In this document: in pieces, positions 41,892-50,886 of the stretch
Layout of the letters: each line of letters starts with the position of its first letter
Position numbering within the stretch: the first letter of the stretch is position 1
Notes under the pieces: model-generated
Told to the model about the DNA's origin: nothing
The model's database searches: none
Seen by the model: the letters and a program-made list of their open reading frames with translations, nothing else
Made by a program: the position numbers and the translations under genes
Source of the DNA: Parabacteroides distasonis ATCC 8503
GTDB taxonomy: Bacteria; Bacteroidota; Bacteroidia; Bacteroidales; Tannerellaceae
NCBI RefSeq assembly: GCF_000012845.1
Contig: NC_009615.1
Span: 1,573,501 to 1,637,500, forward strand
DNA: 64,000 nucleotides
Direction of reading: 5' to 3'

Positions 41892-42971
41892 ATGGCAGAA
41901 GATATAAAATTAATGAAGGGTAACGAGGCCATCGCCCATGCGGCTATCCGCTATGGCGTGGACGGTTACTTCGGCTATCCGATCACTCCGCAGTCGGAGA
42001 TATTGGAAACCCTTATGGCAGAGATGCCGTGGGAAAAGACCGGCATGGTAGTCTTACAAGCGGAGAGCGAGGTAGCCGCTATTAATATGGTATACGGCGG
42101 AGCTGGCACTGGAAAGAAAGTGATGACCTCTTCTTCCAGTCCGGGCGTGAGCTTGAAACAAGAAGGTATTTCTTATATCGCGGGAGCGGAGCTTCCTTGT
42201 CTGATCGTGAACGTTATGCGTGGCGGTCCCGGATTAGGAACGATCCAGCCGAGTCAGGCTGATTATTTCCAGACCGTGAAAGGCGGTGGTCATGGCGATT
42301 ATCGCTTGATAACCTTGGCTCCATCTTCCGTACAGGAGATGGCTGATTTCGTCGGTCTTGGTTTTGATCTGGCTTTCAAATACAATAACCCCGCTATTAT
42401 CTTGGCGGACGGTATCATCGGACAGATGATGGAGAAGGTGGTATTGCCTCCCTATCAACCCCGCCGTACCGAGGAAGAGATTATCGCTCAATGTCCTTGG
42501 GCCGTACAAGGAAAGAAGGGCGGACGCAAAGGTAACGTCATCACTTCCTTGGAGCTAGACCCGGCGAAGATGGAAGAGAACAATATCCGTTTCCAAGCGA
42601 AATATCGCAAGATCGAGGAAAACGAGGTTCGTTACGAGGAGTTCCAATGTGAGGACGCTGATTATCTATTGATCGCGTTCGGTTCTTCCGCCCGTATTTG
42701 CCAGAAGGTAGTCGAGATCGCCCGTGCGGAAGGTATCAAGCTTGGCTTGTTACGCCCGATCACGTTATGGCCGTTCCCGACAAAAGTGATCGCCGCTTAT
42801 GCGGATAAGGTAAAAGGTATGTTATCGGTTGAGTTGAACGCCGGACAGATGGTAGAGGACGTTCGCCTAGCCGTAAATGGTAAGGTGAAGGTAGAGCACT
42901 TTGGCCGATTGGGTGGAATCGTATTCACCCCGGATGAGGTATTGAACGCGCTGAAGGAAAAATTATTCTGA
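41892..42971 (+). CDS. vorB: 2-oxoacid:ferredoxin oxidoreductase alpha subunit (VorB/KorA type)
   Basis: A 359-residue protein from MAEDIKLMKGNEAIAHAAIR. The pyrimidine-binding domain shows GVDGYFGYPITPQSEILETL and MTSSSSPGVSLKQEGISYI, and the C-terminal transketolase-like domain ends the chain. With the other subunits it oxidises branched-chain 2-oxoacids or 2-oxoglutarate to acyl-CoA, reducing ferredoxin. Sequence alone does not settle the substrate. A longer upstream start would overlap the ferredoxin gene and is rejected. Confidence 0.92.
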   Translation: MAEDIKLMKGNEAIAHAAIRYGVDGYFGYPITPQSEILETLMAEMPWEKTGMVVLQAESEVAAINMVYGGAGTGKKVMTSSSSPGVSLKQEGISYIAGAELPCLIVNVMRGGPGLGTIQPSQADYFQTVKGGGHGDYRLITLAPSSVQEMADFVGLGFDLAFKYNNPAIILADGIIGQMMEKVVLPPYQPRRTEEEIIAQCPWAVQGKKGGRKGNVITSLELDPAKMEENNIRFQAKYRKIEENEVRYEEFQCEDADYLLIAFGSSARICQKVVEIARAEGIKLGLLRPITLWPFPTKVIAAYADKVKGMLSVELNAGQMVEDVRLAVNGKVKVEHFGRLGGIVFTPDEVLNALKEKLF

Positions 42972-42976
42972 TCCGT

Positions 42977-43147
42977 ATGACACGAGGAAGTAAAGCTGAC
43001 GAGATATTGACGCTGTTTTTTATGCTACTGGCCATAGCTGCCGTGGTATGTTACTTCGCTGTTAGCGATAAGGCCGTATTCTTGTATTGTGGCGGGGCGG
43101 CGATCGTATTGCGGCTGGTGCAATATGTCTTAAGATATATACATTAA
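42977..43147 (+). CDS. Small two-helix membrane protein within the vor operon
   Basis: A 56-residue ORF, MTRGSKADEILTLFFMLLAI and onward, with two hydrophobic helices (about 10-28 and 34-52) and ending LRLVQYVLRYIH. It lies between the alpha and beta subunit genes with spacers of 5 and 12 bp, so it is surely co-transcribed. The subunits themselves are soluble, so this could tether the complex to the membrane or be an unrelated passenger. No family is recognised. Confidence 0.75.
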   Translation: MTRGSKADEILTLFFMLLAIAAVVCYFAVSDKAVFLYCGGAAIVLRLVQYVLRYIH

Positions 43148-43159
43148 TAATTAAAGATT

Positions 43160-43924
43160 ATGGAACTCAACGATATAATTAAACCGGAAAATCTGGTGTA
43201 TGAAAAGCCCAGATTGATGAATGAAAATCCCATGCACTACTGCCCCGGTTGCAGCCACGGTGTGATACATAAGTTAATCGCCGAGGTTATAGCCGATATG
43301 GGTCTGGAAGATAAGACAATCGGTATCTCCCCCGTGGGATGTGCCGTATTCGCATATAACTACTTGGATATCGATTGGATCGAGGCAGCCCACGGACGTG
43401 CGCCAGCCATAGCTTCTGCTGTTAAACGCTTGAATCCGGAGAAGATGGTATTCACGTATCAAGGAGATGGTGACTTGGCGGCTATCGGTACGGCCGAGAC
43501 GATTCATGCAGCCAACCGTGGCGAGAATATCGTGATCGTATTCGTAAATAACGCGATCTATGGTATGACCGGCGGACAGATGGCTCCGACTACACTGGAA
43601 GGTATGCCCACGGCTACCTGTCCTTACGGACGCAACATCGCCTTGAACGGTTACCCGCTGAAGATCGGTGATTTATTAGCCCAATTGGAAGGAACTTGCT
43701 TGGTAACACGCCAAAGCGTACAGACGGCCGCAGCCGTACGGAAAGCGAAGAAGATGCTTCGTAAGGCTTTCGAGAACGCTATGGCCGGTAAGGGTACTTC
43801 TGTGGTAGAGTTCGTCTCCACTTGCTCATCCGGCTGGAAGATGACTCCGGAAAAAGCCAATAAATGGATGGAAGCGAACATGTTCCCCTTCTACCCGCTG
43901 GGCGACTTAAAGAATGTTGAATAA
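43160..43924 (+). CDS. 2-oxoacid:ferredoxin oxidoreductase beta subunit (TPP-binding)
   Basis: A 254-residue protein with the TPP-binding signature GDGDLAAIGTAETIHAANRG and the partner Asn in VNNAIYGMTGGQ. A cysteine-bearing start (HYCPGCSHG) is usual for this family. It holds the TPP cofactor of the VOR/KOR complex encoded by this operon. Confidence 0.93.
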   Translation: MELNDIIKPENLVYEKPRLMNENPMHYCPGCSHGVIHKLIAEVIADMGLEDKTIGISPVGCAVFAYNYLDIDWIEAAHGRAPAIASAVKRLNPEKMVFTYQGDGDLAAIGTAETIHAANRGENIVIVFVNNAIYGMTGGQMAPTTLEGMPTATCPYGRNIALNGYPLKIGDLLAQLEGTCLVTRQSVQTAAAVRKAKKMLRKAFENAMAGKGTSVVEFVSTCSSGWKMTPEKANKWMEANMFPFYPLGDLKNVE

Positions 43925-43942
43925 GTAATACGGTAAACGACA

Positions 43943-44485
43943 ATGAAACAAGAAATAATTATAGCAGGCTTCGGTGGACAAGGTGTATTGTCTATGGGTA
44001 AGATCTTGGCCTATTCCGGTTTGATGGAAGGCAAGGAGGTTAGCTGGATGCCTTCATACGGACCTGAGCAACGTGGCGGTACGGCCAACGTAACCGTTAT
44101 CTTGAGCGACGAGCGTATCAGCTCACCCGTATTGAATGAATATGATATCGCTATTATCTTGAACCAACCTTCCATGGATAAGTTCGAGAGCAAGGTGAAA
44201 CCGGGCGGTATCTTGATTTACGATGGTTATGGCATCCATACGCCAGCGAAACGTACGGATATTAACGTATATCGGGTAGATGCCATGGACGCCGCTACCG
44301 AGATGAAGAACGAGAAGGCATTCAATATGTTGATCTTAGGCGGGTTGCTTAATATCGTCCCGATGGTTCAATTGGAGAACGTCATGCTAGGATTGAAGAA
44401 ATCCTTGCCCGAGCGTCACCATCATTTGTTGCCGATGAACGAGGCTGCCATTAAGAAAGGAATGGAGATTATACAGAAAATATAA
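43943..44485 (+). CDS. 2-oxoacid:ferredoxin oxidoreductase gamma subunit
   Basis: A 180-residue protein of the POR gamma type, starting IIIAGFGGQGVLSMGKILAY and carrying SWMPSYGPEQRGGTANVTVI. It completes the four-subunit enzyme. It follows the beta gene by 18 bp, and the operon ends at the following inverted words. Confidence 0.93.
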   Translation: MKQEIIIAGFGGQGVLSMGKILAYSGLMEGKEVSWMPSYGPEQRGGTANVTVILSDERISSPVLNEYDIAIILNQPSMDKFESKVKPGGILIYDGYGIHTPAKRTDINVYRVDAMDAATEMKNEKAFNMLILGGLLNIVPMVQLENVMLGLKKSLPERHHHLLPMNEAAIKKGMEIIQKI

Positions 44486-44503
44486 GAAGCTCATTCATTG
44501 ATG

Positions 44504-44544
44504 TGCCGATATGCCAATTAAGTTTTCTGATTGGCATATTGGCA
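44504..44544. repeat. Inverted words TGCCGATATGCCAAT / ATTGGCATATTGGCA
   Basis: A 15-bp stem (44504-44518 with 44530-44544, one G-T wobble) with an 11-nt loop. A further ATTGGCACAT copy lies near 44554-44563. It lies between the vor operon and the porin gene and is a candidate terminator. Confidence 0.7.
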
Positions 44545-44575
44545 TATTTTATAATTGGCACATTATTTTTTGTTA

Positions 44576-44583
44576 TATCTTTG
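44576..44583 (+). promoter_or_regulatory. -7 box overlapping the porin start region
   Basis: TATCTTTG fits TAnnTTTG but ends only 6 nt before the ATG at 44590, so the transcript would be leaderless or nearly so. Confidence 0.5.
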
Positions 44584-44589
44584 CAACCC

Positions 44590-46671
44590 ATGAAGTATTA
44601 TCTATACATATTACTTTTTCTGATAGGAACGGCGGCTTCCGCGCATGCGCAAGGACGTTCCGGGAGCCGGGGAGGACGAGGTGGATTCTCGTTATCTAAT
44701 TTATCATCCTCAAACAAGGAAATACCGGATAGCTTGCTGCAAACAGATAGCGCGGCGCTGAAATCAAAACGAATCATCGGTTATCGGCTCACGCCTCTTT
44801 TGGGAGAACGTTATATCGCTCCTATGGATACCAATCGATTAAATTTCGGGAATAGTACGTTGGTGGAAGCGAACTCATTGGCCGTAGGTTATCTGGCGAA
44901 TGTGGGATCGCCGGCGCAAACCCGTATTTTTAACGAACGTAAGGAGGAACGTGATTTCATCTTCGCCGATGCCTATGATTATTATATCACGACCCCAACA
45001 AACGCTTATTTCTACGATACCAAAGTACCCTATACCCAAGTGACTTATACGACAGGAGGAGCCAGCCAGAATAAGATGGACCGACTGAAAGGGGTATTGA
45101 CCATGAACTTTGGCAAAAAGATCAATGTCGGTGGCGAGATGGATTATATCTATAGCCGCGGATATTATAACTCCAACGGTAATAAATTATTAAGTTATCG
45201 TTTTTTCGGAAGTTATATCACCGACCGTTACGAGTTAAACGCTTATTTAAGTAATTTCAATTTCGTAAACTACGAGAACGGTGGACTTACAAATGACCAG
45301 TATATCACGAATCCCGATGACTTGGCCGAGAATCAAAGAAATATCGATAGTAAATCATACCCTGTCCGTTACACGGACACATGGAACCGTGTCCGTGGAA
45401 AACAATATTTCCTGACACAGAGATACAATCTCGGTTTTACTAAGGAATTGGAAGAAACCGATGAGGAAGGGAACGTAAAAGAGGTATTCATTCCGGTTTC
45501 CAGTATCATCCATACCATCGATTACGAAGATAACCGCAGACGCTTTATCTCTAATGATGCCGGGATCGATACCTGCTACACTCATCTTTATGGTATGGAC
45601 GCATCTTTGAATGACCAGACTTCCTCTTGGAATTTAAAGAATACCTTTGCGTTGGCCTTGCGGGAAGGTTTCCAAGATTGGGCTAAGTTCGGGCTGACCG
45701 CCTTCGTTACTTTCGAGAAACGCCGGTTTAGATTGGCATCCCAAGTTCCCGGACTGGACTACGGTCCGGATGGTCGTGGAAGCTCTGAGCCAAGCACATT
45801 AAATTTCCCTACTTCCGAAGTATATGATGAGTTTACTACCTACATCGGCGGCGAATTATCCAAACGCCGTGGTAGCCTTCTTACCTACAATGTCCGTGGA
45901 GAATTAGGACTTGCGGGAAGTGACGCCGGAGAGGTCCGAGTGAGCGGAGACCTGCAAACAAAATTCAAACTTTTTAAGAAAGACGCTACGATCAAGGCGG
46001 AAGGATACATCAAGAACATCACCCCGGCGTTCTACCAACGTCACCATCATGGGCGTTACTATTGGTGGGATCTATCATTGAAAAATGTGCAAAGGATTTA
46101 CGCCGGAGCGAAAATCAACTTGGAATCCACCCGTACCCAGTTATCCGGAGGAGTGGAAAGTATCCAGAATTATGTATTCTTCAACGGCAAAGGTTTGCCG
46201 GAGCAAAGCAGTAAGAACATCCAAGTTGTCTCAGCCCGTATCAAGCAAGATATCATGTATCGTGCGTTCGGATGGGAGAATGAGGTGGCCTATCAGCTTT
46301 CTAGCGAGAAGTCTCAACTTCCGTTGCCGGATATCAGCGCATACTCGAATATATATCTAGCGTTTAAGTTGGCGAAAGTATTAACCGTACAGATTGGCGC
46401 GAACGTATACTACAACACCGCTTATTACGCTCCTTATTACGAGCCGGCTACCCAGCAGTTCCAAGTACAGGAAGAAGACAAGAAAGTGAAGGTCGGTAAT
46501 TATCCGTTGATCAACGCTTATGCGAATTTCCATTTGAAGCAAGCTCGCTTCTTCATCATGGCATACAATCTAGGCTCTAAGTTCGTTGACCCGAATTACT
46601 TCTCTCTTGCGCATTATCCGTTGGACCCGATGGTCTTGAAAATGGGTATCTCCGTGACTTTCAATAATTAA
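44590..46671 (+). CDS. Putative porin, outer-membrane beta-barrel
   Basis: A 693-residue protein from MKYYLYILLFLIGTAASAHA with a clear signal peptide (cleavage near AHAQ). A Gly/Arg/Ser-rich segment follows (GRSGSRGGRGGFSLSNLSSS), then a long series of amphipathic strands rich in Tyr, ending MVLKMGISVTFNN with the terminal aromatic-type barrel strand. It matches the Bacteroidales 'putative porin' family in size and pattern. Substrate unknown. An upstream ATG in the inverted words is not supported. It is followed 9 bp later by a solute-binding protein gene. Confidence 0.85.
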   Translation: MKYYLYILLFLIGTAASAHAQGRSGSRGGRGGFSLSNLSSSNKEIPDSLLQTDSAALKSKRIIGYRLTPLLGERYIAPMDTNRLNFGNSTLVEANSLAVGYLANVGSPAQTRIFNERKEERDFIFADAYDYYITTPTNAYFYDTKVPYTQVTYTTGGASQNKMDRLKGVLTMNFGKKINVGGEMDYIYSRGYYNSNGNKLLSYRFFGSYITDRYELNAYLSNFNFVNYENGGLTNDQYITNPDDLAENQRNIDSKSYPVRYTDTWNRVRGKQYFLTQRYNLGFTKELEETDEEGNVKEVFIPVSSIIHTIDYEDNRRRFISNDAGIDTCYTHLYGMDASLNDQTSSWNLKNTFALALREGFQDWAKFGLTAFVTFEKRRFRLASQVPGLDYGPDGRGSSEPSTLNFPTSEVYDEFTTYIGGELSKRRGSLLTYNVRGELGLAGSDAGEVRVSGDLQTKFKLFKKDATIKAEGYIKNITPAFYQRHHHGRYYWWDLSLKNVQRIYAGAKINLESTRTQLSGGVESIQNYVFFNGKGLPEQSSKNIQVVSARIKQDIMYRAFGWENEVAYQLSSEKSQLPLPDISAYSNIYLAFKLAKVLTVQIGANVYYNTAYYAPYYEPATQQFQVQEEDKKVKVGNYPLINAYANFHLKQARFFIMAYNLGSKFVDPNYFSLAHYPLDPMVLKMGISVTFNN

Positions 46672-46680
46672 TCGATTGCC

Positions 46681-47505
46681 ATGAGATCTAAGAAGTTGCT
46701 TATCCTATACGCTTTTCTACTGATTGTCGCTGTAGTGACAATGGTACAGCTTTGGAGACTTAACCAACGTCCCCAAGAGATCGGACCTCGTGATTATCCG
46801 GAAATCAAGGAAGAAGGAATTCTTCGGATGATAACCGAGTACAATCAATCCGGATATTTCGTATCCGGCGATACGGTGCAAGGTTTTCAATACGAGCTTA
46901 GCCAAGCGATCGCTAAATTATCCGGATTGGAGGTTCAGACGCATTTGGAAATGAGTTTAGCGAAAAGCTTCGAGGAATTATCGGACAACAAATGCGACGT
47001 AATCGCAAGAAACATACCCATCACCTCCGAGATGCGGGAAAACTACCTGTTCACCGAACCGATCGTTCTCAACAAGCAAGTCTTGGTACAACGTACGGCA
47101 GAGGCGAACAACGGACAAGCCCCTATCCGTAACCAATTGGATTTAGCCCAAAAGACTTTATACATACCGAAAGATTCCCCGGCCTTATTGCGTCTGCAAA
47201 ATCTGGGACACGAGATAGGCGATACGATCTACGTGGTGGAAGATGAGTTATATTCTACCGAGCAGCTTATGATCATGGTAGCCAAAGGCGATATCGATTA
47301 TGCCGTATGCGACCAACAAATCGCCCGCATGACCCAGAAAAAACTGCCGGAAGTCGATATCCTAACGGATGTCAGTTTTACCCAATTGCAATCGTGGGCG
47401 GTCCGTAAAGACTCTCCTGTCCTACTGGATAGCCTAAATAGTTGGCTCCAGCAAATCAAAGACAGTGGATTATACGACCAGATTTATAAGCGCTATTACA
47501 AATAG
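46681..47505 (+). CDS. Membrane-anchored solute-binding protein (SBP_bac_3 family)
   Basis: A 274-residue protein with an N-terminal anchor or signal helix (KKLLILYAFLLIVAVVTMVQ). Residues about 45-270 form a two-lobe extracellular solute-binding domain (GILRMITEYNQSGYFVSGDT, KCDVIARNIPITSEMRENYL). It resembles the sensor half of MltF but lacks the lytic transglycosylase domain. It may bind amino acids or muropeptides in the periplasm. No ABC permease is nearby. It follows the porin gene by 9 bp, so the two may work together. Confidence 0.8.
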   Translation: MRSKKLLILYAFLLIVAVVTMVQLWRLNQRPQEIGPRDYPEIKEEGILRMITEYNQSGYFVSGDTVQGFQYELSQAIAKLSGLEVQTHLEMSLAKSFEELSDNKCDVIARNIPITSEMRENYLFTEPIVLNKQVLVQRTAEANNGQAPIRNQLDLAQKTLYIPKDSPALLRLQNLGHEIGDTIYVVEDELYSTEQLMIMVAKGDIDYAVCDQQIARMTQKKLPEVDILTDVSFTQLQSWAVRKDSPVLLDSLNSWLQQIKDSGLYDQIYKRYYK

Positions 47506-47507
47506 GG

Positions 47508-49376
47508 CTATTCATGAGACGGCAAAATAAAGGAGAACTCCGAACCCACCCCTAATTCAGACGTAACATGTATCGAACCTCCCATCTTCACAACCAATCC
47601 TTTGCAGATAGCCAGTCCTAATCCGATTCCTTCCATATAGTCGTTTATTTTCACGAAACGGTCGAAGACATCTTTCAATTTTTCCTTATCGATGCCGATT
47701 CCCGTATCCCTTACGTAAAAACGTAATTGATCATCCGGTTGAATGGTATATCCCATCGTGATGCTACCTTCTTTCGTGTTCTTGATAGCGTTGTTCACCA
47801 AATTATTAATCAACTGCAACAGACGCATGCTATCCGTACCGAACATATGGTGGTCAGCCTCTTTCTCCAAAACCAACTTGACTCCTCCCGGAACCCGTAA
47901 CTTGGCGGAAGCATAAATCGTATCCATCAATTCACTGACATCTAATTGCTCATATGTGATCTTTATCGCATCCGCCTCGATCTTCGAGATATCCAAGATG
48001 TCATTGATCAATTGCATCAACAATTGGTTATTCATCTTGATCACATCGTAGTACGACATACGTTCCTCATCCGTATCAGCAAAAGCCATCAATTCAGAGA
48101 AACCGGTAATCGCATTCAAAGGAGTGCGGATCTCATGGCTCATATCCGCCAGATATTTCGATTTCATCTTATCAGCGGCCTCAGCCTTCACCTTCGCCTC
48201 CTCAAGGCTTAATTCTTGATTCTTCCGTTCCTGAATATTCGTTGAACATCCAAGGATAACCGAAGGTCTTCCTTTATCGTCCCGTTCATACACGGTAGCG
48301 AATACCTCTCTCCAAACATATTCCTTCTTGCCGGGAAATAGCATACGTGCCTCGATCCTTGCCTCAGAGATTTCCCCTCGGCAAAGACGGGTAAACATAT
48401 TATGATAATGTTCTTGATCATCCGGATGCGCCCGGCTGATAAACTGCCCCCATGACACCTCTATCATATCTTCCGACATGGTATTCCAATCGTTCAAGGT
48501 CACAACGGAATCCTTGAAATTATGGGTACTGTCCGGATCGATGAAGATCGAGCATGTACGTATATCACTTATCCGCAATGCCATTTTCGTCAAGATCCGG
48601 GTTCTTCTCAAAGTATTCTCCGTAGCCAACTCGGAAGTTATATCTCTCCATAAAGCCAAGACAAGCGGCTTGCCATTATTTAGGGAAATAGGATATTTAG
48701 CGACCTCTATATCCCGGTAATCGCCGGAGGCCGATTTTACCTTGCCCTTAAATCTAGCGGTCAGTCCTGTCTTGATCACATTCATATCGGTTTCCAGACG
48801 CTCCTCGGCGGTCATCAAGGCATTATAATTCACCTCGAAATCATCATGTCCCTCGATCTCCCGGGTTTCAATACCCGTTATTTCCTCCATAAAATGATTC
48901 CAATACAGGTAATTAAAATGGTTATCCCCATCTTTCACGAAAACACCCAACGGTAACCGATCTAATATCGTATTGATCAGTTCTTGTAGATTTTTTTCTG
49001 TTTTCAGAGAAGATACATTGCGTGTATAAACGATCACAAGCTCCTCATTAAAAAGGCTTGCTTGCGATAGATAATAATAGTTCTTTCCCTCAAAAGAGAC
49101 CTCAAAAGAGAAATCCACTTTCACTTGCTCCTCGAAAACACGTTTAACCGCAGCTCTATAGATCTCATATTGATCGTAGTTCTTCCCGTCCGGGAACAAC
49201 GCTTGAGGTTGCTTTCCGATACAGTTATTCGCTAAATAATGATAATAATCGTCTTTTGCAGAAATAACCTTGACAAGAGTAAGATTTCGATCTACTAATA
49301 CGATCGTATCGGGACTCTTCTCCATGATCATCTCTAATCCAGACTGAACGTTACTTCCGCTTTCTAGACTATTCAT
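47508..49376 (-). CDS. Orphan multi-PAS sensor histidine kinase
   Basis: A 622-residue protein from MNSLESGSNVQSGLEMIMEK. Three PAS-type segments lie at about 15-125, 130-255 (VFVKDGDNHFNYLYWNHFME) and 265-385. HisKA ([20 protein letters not shown]) and HATPase (DTGIGIDKEKL, GIGLGLAICK) follow. There is no membrane segment, receiver domain or adjacent regulator. It resembles the kinases at 9627-10898 and 17011-18519. A longer start at 49442 would run into the divergent helicase promoter region and is not favoured. Confidence 0.88.
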   Translation of the reverse strand: MNSLESGSNVQSGLEMIMEKSPDTIVLVDRNLTLVKVISAKDDYYHYLANNCIGKQPQALFPDGKNYDQYEIYRAAVKRVFEEQVKVDFSFEVSFEGKNYYYLSQASLFNEELVIVYTRNVSSLKTEKNLQELINTILDRLPLGVFVKDGDNHFNYLYWNHFMEEITGIETREIEGHDDFEVNYNALMTAEERLETDMNVIKTGLTARFKGKVKSASGDYRDIEVAKYPISLNNGKPLVLALWRDITSELATENTLRRTRILTKMALRISDIRTCSIFIDPDSTHNFKDSVVTLNDWNTMSEDMIEVSWGQFISRAHPDDQEHYHNMFTRLCRGEISEARIEARMLFPGKKEYVWREVFATVYERDDKGRPSVILGCSTNIQERKNQELSLEEAKVKAEAADKMKSKYLADMSHEIRTPLNAITGFSELMAFADTDEERMSYYDVIKMNNQLLMQLINDILDISKIEADAIKITYEQLDVSELMDTIYASAKLRVPGGVKLVLEKEADHHMFGTDSMRLLQLINNLVNNAIKNTKEGSITMGYTIQPDDQLRFYVRDTGIGIDKEKLKDVFDRFVKINDYMEGIGLGLAICKGLVVKMGGSIHVTSELGVGSEFSFILPSHE

Positions 49377-49512
49377 ATTAATTCTTTCGTTTTTGGGGTA
49401 TAACTCGGGGATAAAGGTATTTATTTTTCTATTTATCACCAAAGAGAAACCTACCTATTGCATAATATTTCTAAATAATCTTTATCTTTACCGGGAATTT
49501 GAATGTAAAAAG

Positions 49513-50793
49513 ATGAGATTTGATGAATTAGATTTGGAAGATGCCGTATTAGACGGGCTTTATGACATGAATTTTGACGAAACGACTCCAGTCCAAGAGT
49601 TAACGATTCCTGTCATTTTAGAAGGTAAAGACATCATCGCTTGCGCACAGACCGGAACCGGTAAAACGGCGGCGTATGTTTTGCCAGTTATTAATGAACT
49701 AAGCAAAGGTTGTCATCCGACAGATGCGGTGAATGCGGTCATTATGGCACCGACCCGGGAATTGGCTCAACAAATAGACCAACAAATTCAAGGATTCACT
49801 TATTTTATACCTTCCGTATCTGCAGTAGCCGTGTATGGAGGTACCGACGGAATCGCTTGGGAACAACAAAAGAGAGGTTTAGAGATGGGTGCGGATATCG
49901 TGATCGCTACCCCGGGACGTTTATTGTCCCATATTAAGTTAGGTACTGTCGATTTGTCTAAAGTGTCGTTCTTCGTCTTAGACGAGGCGGATCGCATGCT
50001 GGATATGGGTTTTTATGACGACATCATGCAGGTTCATAAACAGCTGCCCCCCTACTGCCAGACGATCATGTTCTCGGCTACCATGCCGCCTAAGATACGA
50101 ACGTTGGCTAAAACCATCCTAAAAGATCCGGAAGAAGTCAAGATCGCTATCTCACGCCCGCCCGAATCTATCATGCAAACCGCATATATCTGCTACGATC
50201 CACAAAAGCTCAAGATTCTACAAGATCTCTTCACTCAAAGCCGCCCTCAACGGGTAATTATCTTCTCCTCTTCTAAAATGAAGGTGAAAGAATTAGCGTC
50301 TACCCTAAAAAGATTAAAGTTCAATGTAGCCGCCATGCACTCGGATCTGGAGCAATCCCAAAGGGAGGAGGTCATGAAAGAATTCAAGAGCGGACATATC
50401 GATATCCTTGTGGCTACGGATGTCGTGGCACGTGGAATTGATATCAATGACATCAAGTTGGTCGTGAACTTCGATATCCCACATGATCCGGAGGATTACG
50501 TACACCGAATCGGACGTACGGCACGGGGTACGAACGGCGAAGGATTGGCGATTACTTTCGTATCGATCGATGAACAAGCACAATTCAAGCGCATAGAGGA
50601 TTTCTTGGAAAAAGAGGTTTATAAGATACCGGTCAGCCCGGAATTCGGTGAAGTGCCCTTGTATGAGCCGGAAAAATACGGTATGAATAAAAGAGGCAGA
50701 GGACGGCCTCGTAAAAGTGAGGATAAAGGATCATCCTCGAGCCCACAAAAACGGAATACGGGACACCGTGGAAGGCCTAAAAAGGCGCAATAA
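49513..50793 (+). CDS. DEAD-box RNA helicase with AT-hook-like tail
   Basis: A 426-residue protein from MRFDELDLEDAVLDGLYDMN. Helicase motifs appear in order: Q motif TPVQELTIP, motif I AQTGTGKT, PTRELAQQ, motif II LDEADRM, motif III FSATMP, ARGIDI, and motif VI HRIGRTARG. The C-terminal tail is basic and carries RGRGRPRKSE and HRGRPKKAQ, which look like AT-hooks or RNA-binding tails. It should unwind structured RNA in ribosome assembly or decay. The gene is convergent with rho and ends before a strong bidirectional terminator. Confidence 0.93.
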   Translation: MRFDELDLEDAVLDGLYDMNFDETTPVQELTIPVILEGKDIIACAQTGTGKTAAYVLPVINELSKGCHPTDAVNAVIMAPTRELAQQIDQQIQGFTYFIPSVSAVAVYGGTDGIAWEQQKRGLEMGADIVIATPGRLLSHIKLGTVDLSKVSFFVLDEADRMLDMGFYDDIMQVHKQLPPYCQTIMFSATMPPKIRTLAKTILKDPEEVKIAISRPPESIMQTAYICYDPQKLKILQDLFTQSRPQRVIIFSSSKMKVKELASTLKRLKFNVAAMHSDLEQSQREEVMKEFKSGHIDILVATDVVARGIDINDIKLVVNFDIPHDPEDYVHRIGRTARGTNGEGLAITFVSIDEQAQFKRIEDFLEKEVYKIPVSPEFGEVPLYEPEKYGMNKRGRGRPRKSEDKGSSSSPQKRNTGHRGRPKKAQ

Positions 50794-50813
50794 AAGCATT
50801 ATTCTTTTAAATC

Positions 50814-50874
50814 AAAAACACTATACTTTTGGAGCTAAAACAATATGTTTCGAACTCAAAAGTATAGTGTTTTT
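50814..50874. terminator. Bidirectional terminator between the helicase and rho genes
   Basis: An 18-bp perfect stem (AAAAACACTATACTTTTG at 50814-50831, its complement at 50857-50874) surrounds a 25-nt loop that itself contains partial pairing. A-rich and T-rich outer ends supply a U-run in both directions. Confidence 0.85.
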
Positions 50875-50886
50875 TATGGGATATTA

